Both the position numbers and the translations under genes were made by a program. This document shows positions 13,394 through 23,964 of a stretch of DNA of 64,000 nucleotides, piece after piece. The stretch's first letter is position 1, and every line of letters begins with the position of its first letter. Where the stretch lies: the NCBI RefSeq assembly GCF_963662255.1, contig NC_085055.1, positions 17,346,704 through 17,410,703 on the forward strand, read 5' to 3'. The notes under the pieces are model-generated. The model ran no database searches and was not told the origin of the DNA. It saw nothing but the letters and a program-made list of their open reading frames with translations. Origin of the DNA: Cinclus cinclus (lineage: Eukaryota > Chordata > Aves > Passeriformes > Cinclidae).

Positions 13394-16300
13394 TAAAAGC
13401 AAATCAGATTGTGTAACCTTTTCCCCTCCACCATATTTGTGTGTTATTCTCAAGATCTAGTGACTAAACTTAAACAGCATCTAATTCTTCTTGGAGTGAG
13501 TTGTGTTTGGCAGACTTCAAAAGTCTAATTTAATCTTGTTTGCTTTCTAGCTCTTGCTAAGTGTGACTTCATAAGCAAGCAGTGTTTGCTTTGCAGTTTA
13601 AATGGCTTCAGAGTTTGTTCTCAGCTTCCAGAATTCACCATGCATAACAGCCTCCTCTGTGTAATGCTGAGGTAATACTCAGCTAGTGCCTTTTTGGTGC
13701 ACATGCTATTCCCAGATGGGTCAGTCTGAAAGCAAAGTAGTCCTAAAGAAGAAAAAAAAAAAAAAATCTCTTTTGCTTCAGAGCATTGGAAAGAACTGAT
13801 TTGGGCTCTAATTACCATTCATCATCTTGGTTTTGGACTAGCAAGGCTTTTGATGACAAGTGAGCAATGGAAGGATTCTTTAAAGGGAATAACATGTCCC
13901 AACTTCACAACTGTAGGTGGCATGAGTAACACAATGACTTCTTTAGTCTCCTGGCTACCTTACCATGGATATGGGTTTAGTATAAGGCTGCTGCTGTCAG
14001 ATTATTCATTTCTATTATTCATTTTCTATCCCTGTCAATTCACTGTGGCACTGGGGCTTCTGAAAGCTAGTTTGGTAATTTAATGAGTAGTGGCAGATTT
14101 GCTAATAGAAGTGAAGTTGTTACTTTGTTTCTTAGTCCAACTATTTTAAGGTGGTAAATGGTTATGTTGGAGAGTTGCTTTTCCTGTGAGCACTGCGAGC
14201 TGTGCTGCAAGCACTGACCAAGCACCTCACTGTTGTAGTTGCTGGTTTCTGCTTGGCAAGTGTTAGTACTTCCATCTTCCAAAGCTCACATAACAGCCTG
14301 GCAATTCTTAAAATCACCTACTAAATATGAGGGGCAGAACTCAGACCTTCTGGCTTGTGCTATATCTGTCCTCCTAGGGACATCTGTTCTCTTGTCCAGT
14401 ACTCCTTGCCTCTCTGTCAGGACTGCACTTTACTGTTGGATGCTTCCTTTGCCTTAAGGCTTTCAATATGTTACTGGAGTAAGGCAGTGCCTCAGGTTTC
14501 ACTTTAATGCTCCAGGAGGGCATCACTGTGTTGTGGAGCCAGTCCCTTACCTCTAACTGCAGAATGTTCTTTCCTAGGGAGTATTACTTCCCTGTGGTGG
14601 GATCCTGTCCAACGGCTGCTCTTCTCAGGTGCCTCTGACCACAGCATTATCATGTGGGATATTGGTGGAAGGAAGGGGCGAACACTGCTGCTCCAGGGAC
14701 ACCAGTATGTAATGGAGTCTTATTTTTCTTACATGTCCTGTAATGAACATACAGTTCAGGAAGACTAAATAGTGTGGCAAGATATTCGAATGATTGTGAA
14801 TAATGGAGAAAATTACTCTTTGCAGAGCCCTGAGTACTTTGAAGGGAAAGAAGGATAATCAGTACTAGCAAAGCTTTACTGATAATTTTTTTTTCTTGTT
14901 CATGTTTAACATGTTCTTATTACCATGGTTTAGAAGTAACACAGAAATAGTGTATAGAAAGAGGTGGGTAAAAATCCTAAATCATCTGGTTTGGCCTTTA
15001 TGTAAAAATTGCATGTGTCTTTACAGTAAATACTGCACCGAGTTGCCTGTGAGAGAAGGGCTAGAACTTTTATGTGTAAGCATGTTCATTTTCACATGTA
15101 AAATAAGCTTCAGTAGGTTCCTGTTCTCTCTTTCCCTCAGTGAGGTGATAATTGATTGGCTAAATTACAGGAGTAGTCTCTCAGCTTCAGAAAGTGTCAT
15201 GTCTCCCCTCTTCTGAAGCTGAGATAGTTGTCTGTAACAATCAACTCTTAATTCTTAGCAACCCAAGACTAGCTGCCATTTTTAAATGTAGAGCTCTAAT
15301 TCAGTTTGACAGGCAGCTCACCACTAAAGGTATATTCTACTTAGAAATGCACTGGTAGTAGAGATCTTGTTTATATTTAAAGATATTTGTATAGTGTGTT
15401 CTCCTCTTGTCTAATTCCACAGATGCCTCCATCCACCTTTGATCAAGGCTGATAGTCTTAGCCCTAGAATTCTTGTTAAATCTTGAAGATTTAGTTCTAT
15501 GGCTAAAGAATTAATAACAGAGTCTTGGTTACAAAAAGGTAACTGAAGTCAGTAACTGGAGTACTTTATACTGCTCTTACTGCTGCCTCATGTGTCCTGA
15601 TGAAGACTTGTAACAGTTAGGGTCTCTTTGCATGAATGGGAAAGTAAGTTCTTCTGAGAAGCACAATGACTTTTAAATTCAGTTTAGATGTTGCAAAGCA
15701 TTTTGATACTACTCGGATTGTTTGTTTAATTTCTTGGGGCAGACTTCTGTTTTGCCATTACTTCCTTTAGGATTAAATGGTCTTATTGGTGAATGCATAC
15801 TTTGCTTTGCAACTACAACCTGACTTACTGTGATTTGTTAGAAAAGGTGGAGCCTCTGTCTGGTGCTTAGTTGCATCTTGAAGCAAATATTTCTCTTTAT
15901 TTTTCCAGTTGTCTCTGTTTTGACAAGTGGCTCTCCTTGCCAATACAGAAGAGTATTTGCACATGCACTCTGAGCCAGCTGACACTCAGTTCACCATCAG
16001 GGCTTACTGCCAGCAAATGTTAATGTGGAACTGTACCTCTGGTATTCTGGTCAGGCCTGTAAGAACACTCCCAGCAACATCCTGATGCTGGGGTAGTGCT
16101 CAGGTGACAGCATCTGTTCGCTTGTCCTCAGAACTCTACTTGGTGGACTTGCAAACTGGAAATCAGTTTTGGCCTTCCTCAGTAGCTTCATTTACAAGTA
16201 TAAATCAGGGTTTGCTGGGAATGCAAACTTTGTTTAAATACCTGTGGGTAATTAGTGTGTGCTTTGTTTGCAGTGACAAGGTGCAAGCTATCTGCTACAT

Positions 16301-19300
16301 CCAGCTGACACGGCAGCTGGTGTCTTGTTCAGCTGATGGAGGAATTGCTGTTTGGAACATGGATATCAGCCGAGAAGAGGTAAGTTCATAGATCAAAGAT
16401 TTTTTTTTTTTTTACCCTTTTTCAGAGACTAGTGTGGCTTTCCTTAGTTCTGCAGGCTACTTTCCTCATGTTATCTGACACTTTATAGCTGAATGATATT
16501 ACCGAAACCTGTTCTGTTCTAGTGGCTGTCCATGCTGCATTGTAGAAAATGGATGCCAAGGACAGGAAAAGTGCAGGGGATGCTTGGGACTGCTTAGAGT
16601 TTTATCTCAAAGAGACAACAGGTTCACTAGAATGGCTGTGGCCTTTGCTTCTGGAACAATCTAAATTAGTCAAGCTCTTGTGGTAAAGAAACCAATGGAC
16701 TGTGCTTCAATAATCTTGAAATAAGCTCTCAACTTGTGTCAAAGCAGGTAAACAAGTGAGAGGCAGATTTTGAGATGCAGTTTAGAAGCAGATGTTCATT
16801 CCCCAGGCAACATTTGTTTTTAAAGATCTCAGTATACACCAATTGACCCCGCCATATGCTTTCTTTCTGCATCAGTTCATATCTATGGTGGTGCAACTGA
16901 GAATGCTCTTGTTTTCTTACTGTCAGCAATGTAAGTGAATTGAAAAGAAAAAAATGCTGTGTTGTTCCAGCTTGCCTTCCCTCAAGTCTCAGGGAGACTT
17001 CCTCATGAGATGTATGAAGTTGTATGGAATATACATGTTCAAATTCAAGTCTATACACTAAAAATATTATGCCTCTCTTCCTATCTCTTACAGGGATGTT
17101 CAGTTAAAGTGTCTGAGAGAGCTGAAATGTGTAAAAGCTCTATTTTCATTTGTCGTAGTCCATTTAGGACAGGAAAAGTGGGTGGGTGGGAGAAGGGATG
17201 CTTAATGACTATGTGGGCAGGATGGAAAATGCAGATGAGTTCCTAATTATTTCAAACTGCAATCCCATGAAAGTAGAAAGATAATTACTCATAGAATTTA
17301 TATCTGGACACCCCCTTTCTTAGAAGGGATTACTGCTTCATAGCTTATACAGTTTGGACTACACTGGTCCTTAAAAGCCATTCAGACAGCCAGAGCAGCA
17401 GTCTTTGAATGCCTGCAGAGGGTTAGTAAGTACTTCATTACATGTAAGTAGTAATTTAGATGTTTGAATGAGCTTTCTTATTAAGGCAGTAACATAACAT
17501 TCCTATAGGCTTAAAAAGTGTAGGAGGTGTGTAGGTAACCAATAACTGTATTCTTGGGTTTGGGGGTTTTGTGCTAAACGTCCTTTGTACTATGCTCTAG
17601 GCAATTTATTGTTGTAATGTCCAGAACTGAACCAGGGCATCTTTCCAAGTAAGACTTTACTTTGGGTTCTTAAAAACAAACTTCCTTGACTGTTGTATGA
17701 GGGAAAGCAATTCTGATTGCTTACGTCTTCTGCTCTTTTGTAGGCTCCTCAATGGCTAGAAAGCGATTCCTGTCAGAAGTGTGAACAACCTTTCTTCTGG
17801 AATATAAAGCAAATGTGGGACACAAAGACAATAGGGTTGAGACAGGTGAGATGTCTGGTTTCAGTGCTTAACTGTTCTTCAGCAATTGAACAAAATGTAA
17901 ACAGAAGACTACTAAGACTGGTAGATCTTTTCAACTCTTGGTGTTTTTGCTGCTTTGAAGTGAGGTATATTGAGAAGTTACAACTTCTAGGCACTTCTTG
18001 ACATTTCCAAATTCTGTGAAAGTGTTGCATCAAACTTCTGTCACAGGTCAAATCATTCTGTGCTAAGAGTGCTATGTTGGATTTCTCTGGGTGTTCCCAT
18101 GCTTTGGAACTGTGGACTGTGAGCTAATCCTCAAGTGTTGTATAAAGTGACAAACAGTGTCCTGTAACTGAGCATGTATATGCTTGCTCCACAGAAGTAC
18201 TAATGGCCCTGTTCTTGCTTCACTAGAATGTGAAAGCTTTCCAGGTAGTTTACTTTAAGAAGGGACTGGACAGGCACCAAGACATTCACCTGTTTCTGGC
18301 TTCCTTAGATTGTTTTTAACTGGGTTGCTTGTTCAACCCTTGTATTCCTCTTCTCCCAGAAGAAGCTTGCCGGAGAAGAGGATATGCACAGAGAGTATGG
18401 AGATAAATGCATTAATGATCCAAATCACTGTTCAGAACTCCAGAGATGTTGGTCTTTGGTTGAAGAAACAGGGCATTTCCTAACAGGTTGCTTTCTAACA
18501 TCACAAAACAGAAGCTTTGTTGTTTTTGTTGTTCAGCGGACACTTGGTACGTTGGTCAAGTGACCTAGTATAGTGACTTGTTTATTTTCTTCTTCCTCTG
18601 TGAAGCATCATTGCAGAAAATGTGGGCAAGCAGTGTGTGGCAAGTGCAGCACCAAACGGTCAAGCTACCCAATCATGGGATTTGAGTTCCAGGTCCGTGT
18701 CTGTGATTCCTGTTTTGAGTCGATCAAGGATGAAGAGTGAGTATTAGGGAGCAATGAACTGTATAACACTGCTGGTGTGCAGAAACCCTTGGACTTGCTC
18801 CACCTCCACACATGATGCTACAGAACTCACTGAGCTGACTCTGCTGTTAGGCCTTGGGAACTGAAAACACTGTGATGGCAGAGACCACCCATCAGCCTCT
18901 GCAAGTGCATTTGGATCAGATGTGGAATTACAACATTTTTATCCTTGTTAGTTCTTCTTTTCCAGGAACCCAGATCTAAACTTGAGATATATTTGTCTAA
19001 ACATTTCAGTTTAGTTAAAAGCTATTGATTGCTTAACATTGCTAAGTGGGTGCCAAACAATTCGTTACAGCTGCTAGAATGTATATGCATTAGTTCATGT
19101 ACACTTCATAAAAGCTTTGGGGATATTCTTCAGAGCTCAGCATTATTTTCTCCATGCAAGCAAATCAGGTTAAACGTCATTTGCTGTCTCATTAAATTTG
19201 TCTTAGAAATGAAGGAACTCTTTTTCTCTTGATATGAACAGAGAAATCAGATGTGAAAATTTTGGGAATGTTCAGGGTTTTTTGTTGTGTTGTTGGGTTT

Positions 19301-20554
19301 TTCACTTGTTGGGAATTTTTGTTTGCTTCGAGTTGAGTTTTTCTTTGAGAAGTGGGATGCTGTGCCCCAGTTAGCTGCTGTAGCCAGCAGGGGAAAAAAT
19401 GTAGCTGAGCTTGACTTTGTTAACCAGGAGTAGAAGTATTTGCTAATTCAGTGTCCCACTTCTGCTCTAGCATTACTAACAGTCATGCTGCAGAAGGTCA
19501 GGAAATGTCACACCTGTACAACTCCACAAGCAGTGCCTCAGCACGATGTGCTTGTCCCCTTTAATATGGCACTGCAGCTCTTGGAATAAGCAACTTAATT
19601 TTCTTGTAAGTTTATTTTGCACTGCTATAATGATGCCATGAAGTTTCATCTGATGGCTGGCTTTAATTTCAATTGTTCTTGTGCAGCCGTACTTCCTTGG
19701 CAACCTTCCATGAAGGAAAACACAACATTTCACACATGTCCATGGACATCTCCAGAGGGCTTATGGTGACTTGCGGGAGCGACCGGATTGTGAAGGTATC
19801 ACTGCATCTCTTTCCTGCATTTCTAAGATAATAGAGAGTTCATTTTTGTATATTCTTTCTTTCTGACCACTATTGCTACAAGTTATGTATTGTGGGAGGA
19901 ATGAATTGTATTTGCTAGGCCGTTCTTCTGCAGCTGAATGAGGAAGTGACTTGGGAGCTCCACTGTATGGAGTGCAGCAGTTGGATCTGTTACAGTTGTG
20001 TCTGAACAAACACAGCAGGCATGGGCAGCAGGAGAATCCGCCAGCAGCCTTAAAGACGCAGACCTGAGGAAATGTGCAGGTTCCTTTCCTCTGAGCTCCA
20101 TGGCTTGGAGCATGGCCACTGAAAGCCCTTCTTATGAAACGGAGCTCAGACCGATACAGAATCTTGCTGTGCCTGAGCTCTACATTCACCATGTATGTCA
20201 GAACTGAGACTGTGCCATCCTGCCCTTGTTTTGCTCTAAGCATGTTTGTGACAAACGGCATAGCATGTCTTGAAACAGACCTATAGAAGTGCAAGAAGAC
20301 TCTTGAGCCCCAAGTTTGGCTTTTGGTTTGTAAGGCAGGTGTAACTCTCTTGAGATTTTCTTCAAGCATAGGTTAAAAAGGAGTTGTTACCTTGTGTCCA
20401 GGAATGTCTTTATGTTTGCTTCTATGCCTCTTGCAGAAAGGCTTGTGAGCCTGACACTAATGTTGTGTAATTGTTCTCCACAATTGTCTTCCAGATCTGG
20501 GACATGACGCCAGTAGTTGGCTGCAGCCTTGCCACTGGCTTCTCTTCCCGTTGA
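1..20554 (+). CDS. WDFY1: WDFY1, WD repeat and FYVE domain-containing protein 1 (5'-partial, 12 coding exons)
   Basis: Coding join: 2-42, 6023-6090, 6805-6878, 8047-8101, 9401-9551, 12119-12231, 14578-14704, 16274-16379, 17744-17845, 18606-18736, 19687-19795, 20495-20554. All phases agree and the join gives 378 codons plus TGA. Adding about 32 missing N-terminal residues gives about 410, the length I recall for human WDFY1. Numbered that way, WD40 repeats fill roughly residues 22-279, a FYVE zinc finger 281-352, and a last WD40 repeat follows. The eight zinc cysteines are C287, C290, C314, C317, C322, C325, C344 and C347, and the PI3P-binding RQHHCRKCG motif is at 310-318. Family knowledge: WDFY1 binds PI3P on early endosomes and helps recruit TRIF to TLR3 and TLR4. 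It is WDFY1 rather than WDFY2 because of [16 protein letters not shown] and the C-terminus [15 protein letters not shown]. The start codon lies outside the window. Confidence 0.96.
43..6022 (+). other. WDFY1: WDFY1 intron 1
   Basis: This U2-type intron of 5980 bases starts GTGACC and ends CACAG. Apart from the CpG-rich first few hundred bases it is ordinary AT-rich sequence. It holds short homopolymers (13 T at 4611-4623) and a TATA-like TATAAAT at 384-390. I see no coding exon or identifiable transposon. Confidence 0.85.
6023..6090 (+). CDS. WDFY1: WDFY1 coding exon 2
   Basis: The acceptor CATGACACAG precedes the exon and the donor GTAAGT follows it. It encodes the end of the split Arg codon, then [15 protein letters not shown] and SIYHTMA, ending on the first base of a Ser codon. 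IRVW is the closing strand of WD repeat 1. The 68-base length and the phases on both sides join without a frameshift. Confidence 0.95.
6091..6804 (+). other. WDFY1: WDFY1 intron 2
   Basis: Ordinary 714-base GTAAGT...CACAG intron with a T-rich acceptor tract. Nothing else identified. Confidence 0.9.
6805..6878 (+). CDS. WDFY1: WDFY1 coding exon 3
   Basis: A pyrimidine tract plus CACAG acceptor and a GTAAGT donor bound a 74-base exon encoding [16 protein letters not shown] followed by VGQDNGAIM. This segment (about residues 69-93) is diagnostic for WDFY1 over WDFY2, whose equivalent stretch is quite different. It forms part of WD repeat 2. Confidence 0.96.
6879..8046 (+). other. WDFY1: WDFY1 intron 3
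   Basis: 1168-base GTAAGT...TTTAG intron. Nothing else identified. Confidence 0.9.
8047..8101 (+). CDS. WDFY1: WDFY1 coding exon 4
   Basis: This 55-base exon encodes [18 protein letters not shown] and the first base of an Ala codon (about residues 94-112). It follows a CTTTTAG acceptor and precedes a GTAAAC donor. It closes WD repeat 2 and leads into repeat 3. Confidence 0.95.
8102..9400 (+). other. WDFY1: WDFY1 intron 4
   Basis: 1299-base GTAAAC...TGCAG intron. Nothing else identified. Confidence 0.9.
9401..9551 (+). CDS. WDFY1: WDFY1 coding exon 5 (upstream of a U12-type intron)
   Basis: The exon starts after CTTCTTGCAG and encodes [18 protein letters not shown], then [17 protein letters not shown] and so on to WASCLQ, covering WD repeat 3 (about residues 112-162). 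Its end is set by the donor GTATCCTTT at 9552, a perfect U12-type 5' splice site. The exon ends on CA of a Gln codon, completed by the first base of exon 6. Reading through the donor would lose the downstream homology. Confidence 0.95.
9552..12118 (+). other. WDFY1: WDFY1 intron 5, U12-type (minor spliceosome) GT-AG intron
   Basis: The donor at 9552 is GTATCCTTT, identical to the U12 consensus RTATCCTTT. TCCTTGAC at 12101-12108 matches the U12 branch-point consensus TCCTTRAC, with the branch A at 12107, 11 bases before the splice. Only these boundaries keep the reading frame. The intron also holds two tandem copies of a 16-base unit at 10662-10693. Confidence 0.93.
10662..10693 (+). repeat. 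tandem duplication, two copies of a 16-base unit
   Basis: TATTGCAAATAAGGAC is repeated twice without mismatch inside the U12 intron, suggesting a recent local duplication. Confidence 0.85.
12119..12231 (+). CDS. WDFY1: WDFY1 coding exon 6
   Basis: The first base completes the Gln codon. The exon then encodes [19 protein letters not shown] and [18 protein letters not shown], ending on the first base of a Gly codon before GTAAAG. The acceptor is preceded by TCCTTGAC, a U12 branch-point match 11 bases before the splice. The exon carries WD repeat 4 (about residues 162-200). Confidence 0.95.
13363..13392 (+). repeat. poly(T) tract, 30 bases
   Basis: Thirty uninterrupted T bases in WDFY1 intron 6, the longest homopolymer in the window. 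It may be a free mononucleotide repeat, or the poly(A) tail of a minus-strand retrocopy whose body would lie to the right; none was recognised there. Confidence 0.9.
13752..13766 (+). repeat. poly(A) tract, about 15 bases
   Basis: A-only run in WDFY1 intron 6, about 360 bases from the poly(T). Confidence 0.85.
14578..14704 (+). CDS. WDFY1: WDFY1 coding exon 7
   Basis: This 127-base exon encodes [18 protein letters not shown], then [18 protein letters not shown] and LLLQGH (about residues 200-242), which is WD repeat 5 with the WD-type ending IIMWD. It has a TTCCTAG acceptor and a GTATGT donor. The donor is an ordinary U2 type, unlike that of exon 5. Confidence 0.96.
14705..16273 (+). other. 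WDFY1: WDFY1 intron 7
   Basis: 1569-base GTATGT...TGCAG intron. No repeat or gene identified. Confidence 0.9.
16274..16379 (+). CDS. WDFY1: WDFY1 coding exon 8
   Basis: The exon encodes [18 protein letters not shown] and [18 protein letters not shown] (about residues 242-277), which is WD repeat 6. It lies between a TTTGCAG acceptor and a GTAAGT donor. It ends in phase 0 just before the FYVE domain. Confidence 0.96.
16380..17743 (+). other. WDFY1: WDFY1 intron 8
   Basis: 1364-base GTAAGT...GTAG intron with a T-rich run near 16402. Nothing else identified. Confidence 0.9.
17744..17845 (+). CDS. WDFY1: WDFY1 coding exon 9 (first half of FYVE domain)
   Basis: This 102-base, phase-0 exon encodes [18 protein letters not shown] and then [16 protein letters not shown] (about residues 278-311). 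C287 and C290 are the first zinc-binding pair. The stretch between F295 and the basic motif is the WDFY-type spacer. The FYVE core motif is split here after RQ. Confidence 0.96.
17846..18605 (+). other. WDFY1: WDFY1 intron 9
   Basis: 760-base GTGAGA...GAAG intron with a good pyrimidine tract but a non-consensus A at -3. Confidence 0.88.
18606..18736 (+). CDS. WDFY1: WDFY1 coding exon 10 (FYVE core)
   Basis: It begins [18 protein letters not shown] and continues [18 protein letters not shown] to KDED (about residues 312-355). It supplies six of the eight FYVE cysteines and the basic PI3P-binding residues. The acceptor is unusual, with A rather than C or T before the AG (GTGAAG). The exon is 131 bases, so skipping it would shift the frame and remove the zinc finger. 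Confidence 0.95.
18737..19686 (+). other. WDFY1: WDFY1 intron 10
   Basis: 950-base GTGAGT...TGCAG intron with a T/G-rich stretch near 19270-19345. Nothing else identified. Confidence 0.9.
19687..19795 (+). CDS. WDFY1: WDFY1 coding exon 11
   Basis: The exon encodes the end of the split Asp codon, then [18 protein letters not shown] and [18 protein letters not shown] (about residues 355-391), the first part of the last WD40 repeat. It has a TGTGCAG acceptor and a GTATCA donor. Confidence 0.95.
19796..20494 (+). other. WDFY1: WDFY1 intron 11
   Basis: 699-base GTATCA...TCCAG intron. The 202-codon minus-strand open frame that overlaps it is judged an antisense shadow. Confidence 0.9.
20495..20554 (+). 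CDS. WDFY1: WDFY1 coding exon 12 and stop
   Basis: It follows GTCTTCCAG and encodes [19 protein letters not shown], ending at TGA 20552-20554. IWD closes the last WD repeat. Human ends GFSPH (from memory), so only the last two residues differ. The same frame stays open for 71 more codons after the stop. Confidence 0.95.
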   Translation: MWDMTPVVGCSLATGFSSR

Positions 20555-22255
20555 TCTCCTGTGTGGCAGGTTTATGCACCTTATGTACAGCAATATGCAC
20601 CGAATGAATGGAATCCTCCTCAACAATATTACTGCAAACACTGGTTGCTTGATTCTCCTCCTGCTGCTGTTCCAGGATGGACAGTCACCCTTGCAGAGCA
20701 CAGCCTTTCTGTTGGGCTCCCCGGGAATCTCCGTGGTGCTGAAGTGCGGTTCCATAGCCTCTCGGACTGACAAAAACGTTTATCTGCAATATGACGCCTG
20801 GATGGAAGGACCTCTCTCTCTCAGTTTACATATGTAGTGTTAACTATGTGCTATCTCTGCTGATGTATCTTGTACAGAAACCTTGTAGCTAAAACATTAC
20901 CAGAGTAAAATGAGTGTAGTAAATTCAATTAGTGCAAATAGTAAAATAACTTATTCTCTCTTCCAAAAAGCAGTTCTGTTGAAGTGTTTTTGACAAGTCA
21001 CTGTCTAAATTGCTTCCGAAAGGTATGTTGGTTATTCCTATGGAAGGAGGAGATAGTTTAAATTGGAAGGTACCTTCTTTCAGATGAGATAGTAAGAGAA
21101 CTTTTGATCACACAAGATCCTTTATTCTTGTAGTGTTTGTCTTCTTCAAGTTCAGTTGTTAGTGAAATCACTTTTGTGGAACAGCTGTTCTGTGTAGGTA
21201 GCTGGTGAGTCTGCAAACAATCCTGGGCTTTTTCTGTAGTGTTTTAGCATAGCTGATAAACTTCTGTAGTTATGAAAACGTGCAGCCCACCTACTCTAAA
21301 GACTGGCCACAGGTATGAGCCATGTACTTTGACAACTATAATGTTCCTAGAATGGAAACCTAAACAGATCTGCCTTATTACAAGGAACAGTTAAGAAAAC
21401 ATGGCCAGCTAAATTTTAGAGATGTTTTTTTCTGTGGAAAGGCTGATGTTCTTTAATGTTAGGGAACCTGTCTCTGCTAAAGTACAGCATAAATTCAAAT
21501 ACTGTCTTGATGTTGCTTAAAACAGATAAATACTGAGCAATAATTACTGAGGTACAGAACAGCTACTTTTTTCCCTGCACCTAGGGGTGTTAATCCTGAG
21601 ATATCTATATTGATCCTTTCCTGTTTCAAAGCTGAGAAGTATGAAGAAGAGCTGCAAGGCTTTTATGACTGTGCAGTTGGCACGTAAAGTAAATAACTAG
21701 TGAGAGATACTGTCAGTAAACTGGTTTGTCAGTCGAGTGAATCTCCTGCATTTGAATACTGTAAAGGGGAATTTATTTTGTAACTTTGGAAGCTAAGGTG
21801 ATACGTCACAGAGTTTAAGCCTGGAGCTGCTAAGATTTATCTGAAAACAGATGCAATATGTATGAGGACAAAAAAGGGTAGGTCAGCTAGCCTGGAATAG
21901 GTGGTGTTACACAATTATCAAAGGTAATATTCTCTTTCTGGCAGAAGAGTTGAGGGTTAGACTGTCTTTACTTACAGCAACAATCAAGTGGTGCTATGAG
22001 TATTAGTGAATTCAAGTCCTAGGTGTGTAACTTGACACTAATAATCTGCATTGGACCATGCTGTAGGCTGAAATAGATTAAGATCATTAATACATCGTGA
22101 TTCACTTGCATTTTAAGCCAAAAATCTGATAGTCTCCAAAGGGCATTAGAATACAGCATATGATAGTTACTGTTACTTTGTCTGCTTTCCCATAGGCCCT
22201 CTATGGAAGTTTTGTGAAGAGTTTTTAATTTGCTAGCCTTACTGGGGCACTGAAG

Positions 22256-22261
22256 AATAAA
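22256..22261 (+). other. WDFY1: candidate proximal poly(A) signal of WDFY1
   Basis: An AATAAA hexamer inside the 3' UTR, about 1.7 kb after the stop. Use is not proven. Confidence 0.35.
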
Positions 22262-23337
22262 CAAAACCATCGTTTGTGGGGATCCCAAAACTTGTCTTGC
22301 CTTCAATCCAGGATTTAGCACTTGTCACACTGATTTGATTCAATTCTGGCTACATGCTGTATAGCTTAGGTTTTTTGGGAAGGCTTATTTCTAAGCTGTT
22401 GAGAGAAAATCAGCTTGCACTGGAAGAGCAGTTGCAGCTTTATGCTCTTAAGGCCTTCACCCTTCTGAACTAGGAAGTGAAGTGTTGCAGGGGTGAATAA
22501 GCTCTGCTAAGTCTCTGCATTCACTTTCAGACTTTGTCCTGTCTTATTCTGGAAGAGAACAGAAGCCTTCTTCCTCACAGCATGTAAGGCAGAACACGAA
22601 TTACAGTGCTAGAATTGTTTAATGCCCACTGTAATAGATTAGGAGGATCTAGGCTGTGAGTTAAGGTGGGAGATTGATGTAGTTGTGCAATGAGTACCAT
22701 ATTTTTCAACCCAGACATTCTGAAACCTATACTCATGATGCTGAGGTGTGACTCCTTCGCAGGTAGCACTCCAGAACTCAGCTTTTTTATTTCTGATTAC
22801 TCAATGTGCCCCTGCTCAGCACGCAGCTCCCCCCTCCCTTCCCTGTGAATACTTCCTCTGCTTCTTTACATTGTTTTTGTCACTAGATAATATATTCTCT
22901 ACTGCCTAAGGAATCTATTTTCTATAATTGATATACTTAAAGATAGTGTTGGTTCAGATATAATGACAATTATGGCCTCCAAATCATTAGTCTTTTAAGT
23001 ATACTCTTGGTGTTGAATCAGTAATGCTCACAAACCACTAGAGAGAGAGTAGTTTTGTTTGTAAACAACTATTTTGAAGGCACACACTCTCTCATGAAAC
23101 TGAGCATACTTCAACTGTGTCAGCTCAAGTGTACAATTACTGAGAAGCCTTGATGTGAAGCATTACAGATCTCACTTGTGTAACCTCTTCCATTGGGGCA
23201 GGGAAGGGGAGCAAAGGGTACTAATATGTGCTAATTCTTTCCTAGTTGTATTTCTGTACCCTGCATAGTTAAGAGAATCTAGATAAATCTGTCCTTTGCT
23301 CCTCCTTGTCTGTTTTTTAAACTTTGATTACATGTAC

Positions 23338-23343
23338 AATAAA
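23338..23343 (+). other. WDFY1: candidate distal poly(A) signal of WDFY1
   Basis: An AATAAA hexamer followed within about 45 bases by a T-rich run and TGTGC, a usual poly(A) site layout. It is the best candidate for the WDFY1 transcript end. Confidence 0.55.
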
Positions 23344-23964
23344 ATATTTCTTGATATTCACTTAGTCGATTTGGATGATCCATTTTTTTTTCCATCCTGT
23401 GCAAGCACAATCTGCATTTTGTGCTCTGGCTCTTCCTTTACATGCCCCATGTAAAGGGATGTGTAACCCTACCTGTGTTCTGCCTGCCAGCTCATACAGG
23501 CATCTTCTCTGGTTCATCTGGCTCCCCTTCAGGGCTCTGCTGAGGTTCTTATCTACAGAGTACCACAGGATCCTTTCCTGAGATGCCTTGCACCTGTCCA
23601 AGGTGCCAAAGAAATGCTAATTTTGCTGGACAGGGTGAGTACAACCTACAATATAATGTATACAGAGGACACCAACTGCAGCCACACAAGCTGGTTGTAC
23701 TTGTTTCATGATACTTTCTCACAGAGAAAGGATGGAGATAAACTGGAAAGCATTCTTATCCCTCACAGCTGCTCACAGCCTTCACAGGCTCAAATACAGC
23801 ACTGGCTGGCTTTGTAGCTCTTGGAATGTCTGAAGGTTGGCTGATGAGTATGTTGTGTGGCTCACTGCTTCCTTGGGGTATTTGGGAGCCAGAGAGGGAA
23901 TCTGGGAGAATTTGACAAGCTTTGCCACCTTTGAGGGCTGAAGAGCCTGTGTGGTATATAATAT

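Larger units (their letters stand above)
12232..14577 (+). other. WDFY1: WDFY1 intron 6
   Basis: 2346-base GTAAAG...CCTAG intron. It contains a 30-base poly(T) at 13363-13392 and a 15-base poly(A) at 13752-13766. A 172-codon minus-strand open frame runs across the poly(T) and is judged spurious. Confidence 0.88.
20555..23360 (+). other. WDFY1: WDFY1 3' UTR (end approximate)
   Basis: This runs from the stop to just past the AATAAA at 23338-23343, which is followed by T-rich and TGTG-type downstream sequence. An earlier AATAAA at 22256-22261 could give a shorter form. The length of about 2.8 kb is inferred from signals only. The first 71 codons after the stop are open in the WDFY1 frame. Confidence 0.65.

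Noticed and set aside
12916..13434. 172-codon minus-strand open frame, considered as a retrogene
   Set aside because: The frame runs through the 30-base poly(T), which gives a lysine run. The poly(A) would be near its 5' end, the wrong side for a retrocopy, and no protein family was recognised.
19796..19804. Second U12-type donor at WDFY1 intron 11
   Set aside because: GTATCACTG differs from GTATCCTTT at key positions, and no TCCTTRAC branch site precedes the acceptor.
19761..20369. 202-codon minus-strand open frame
   Set aside because: It is antisense to WDFY1 exon 11 and intron 11, with no recognisable domain.
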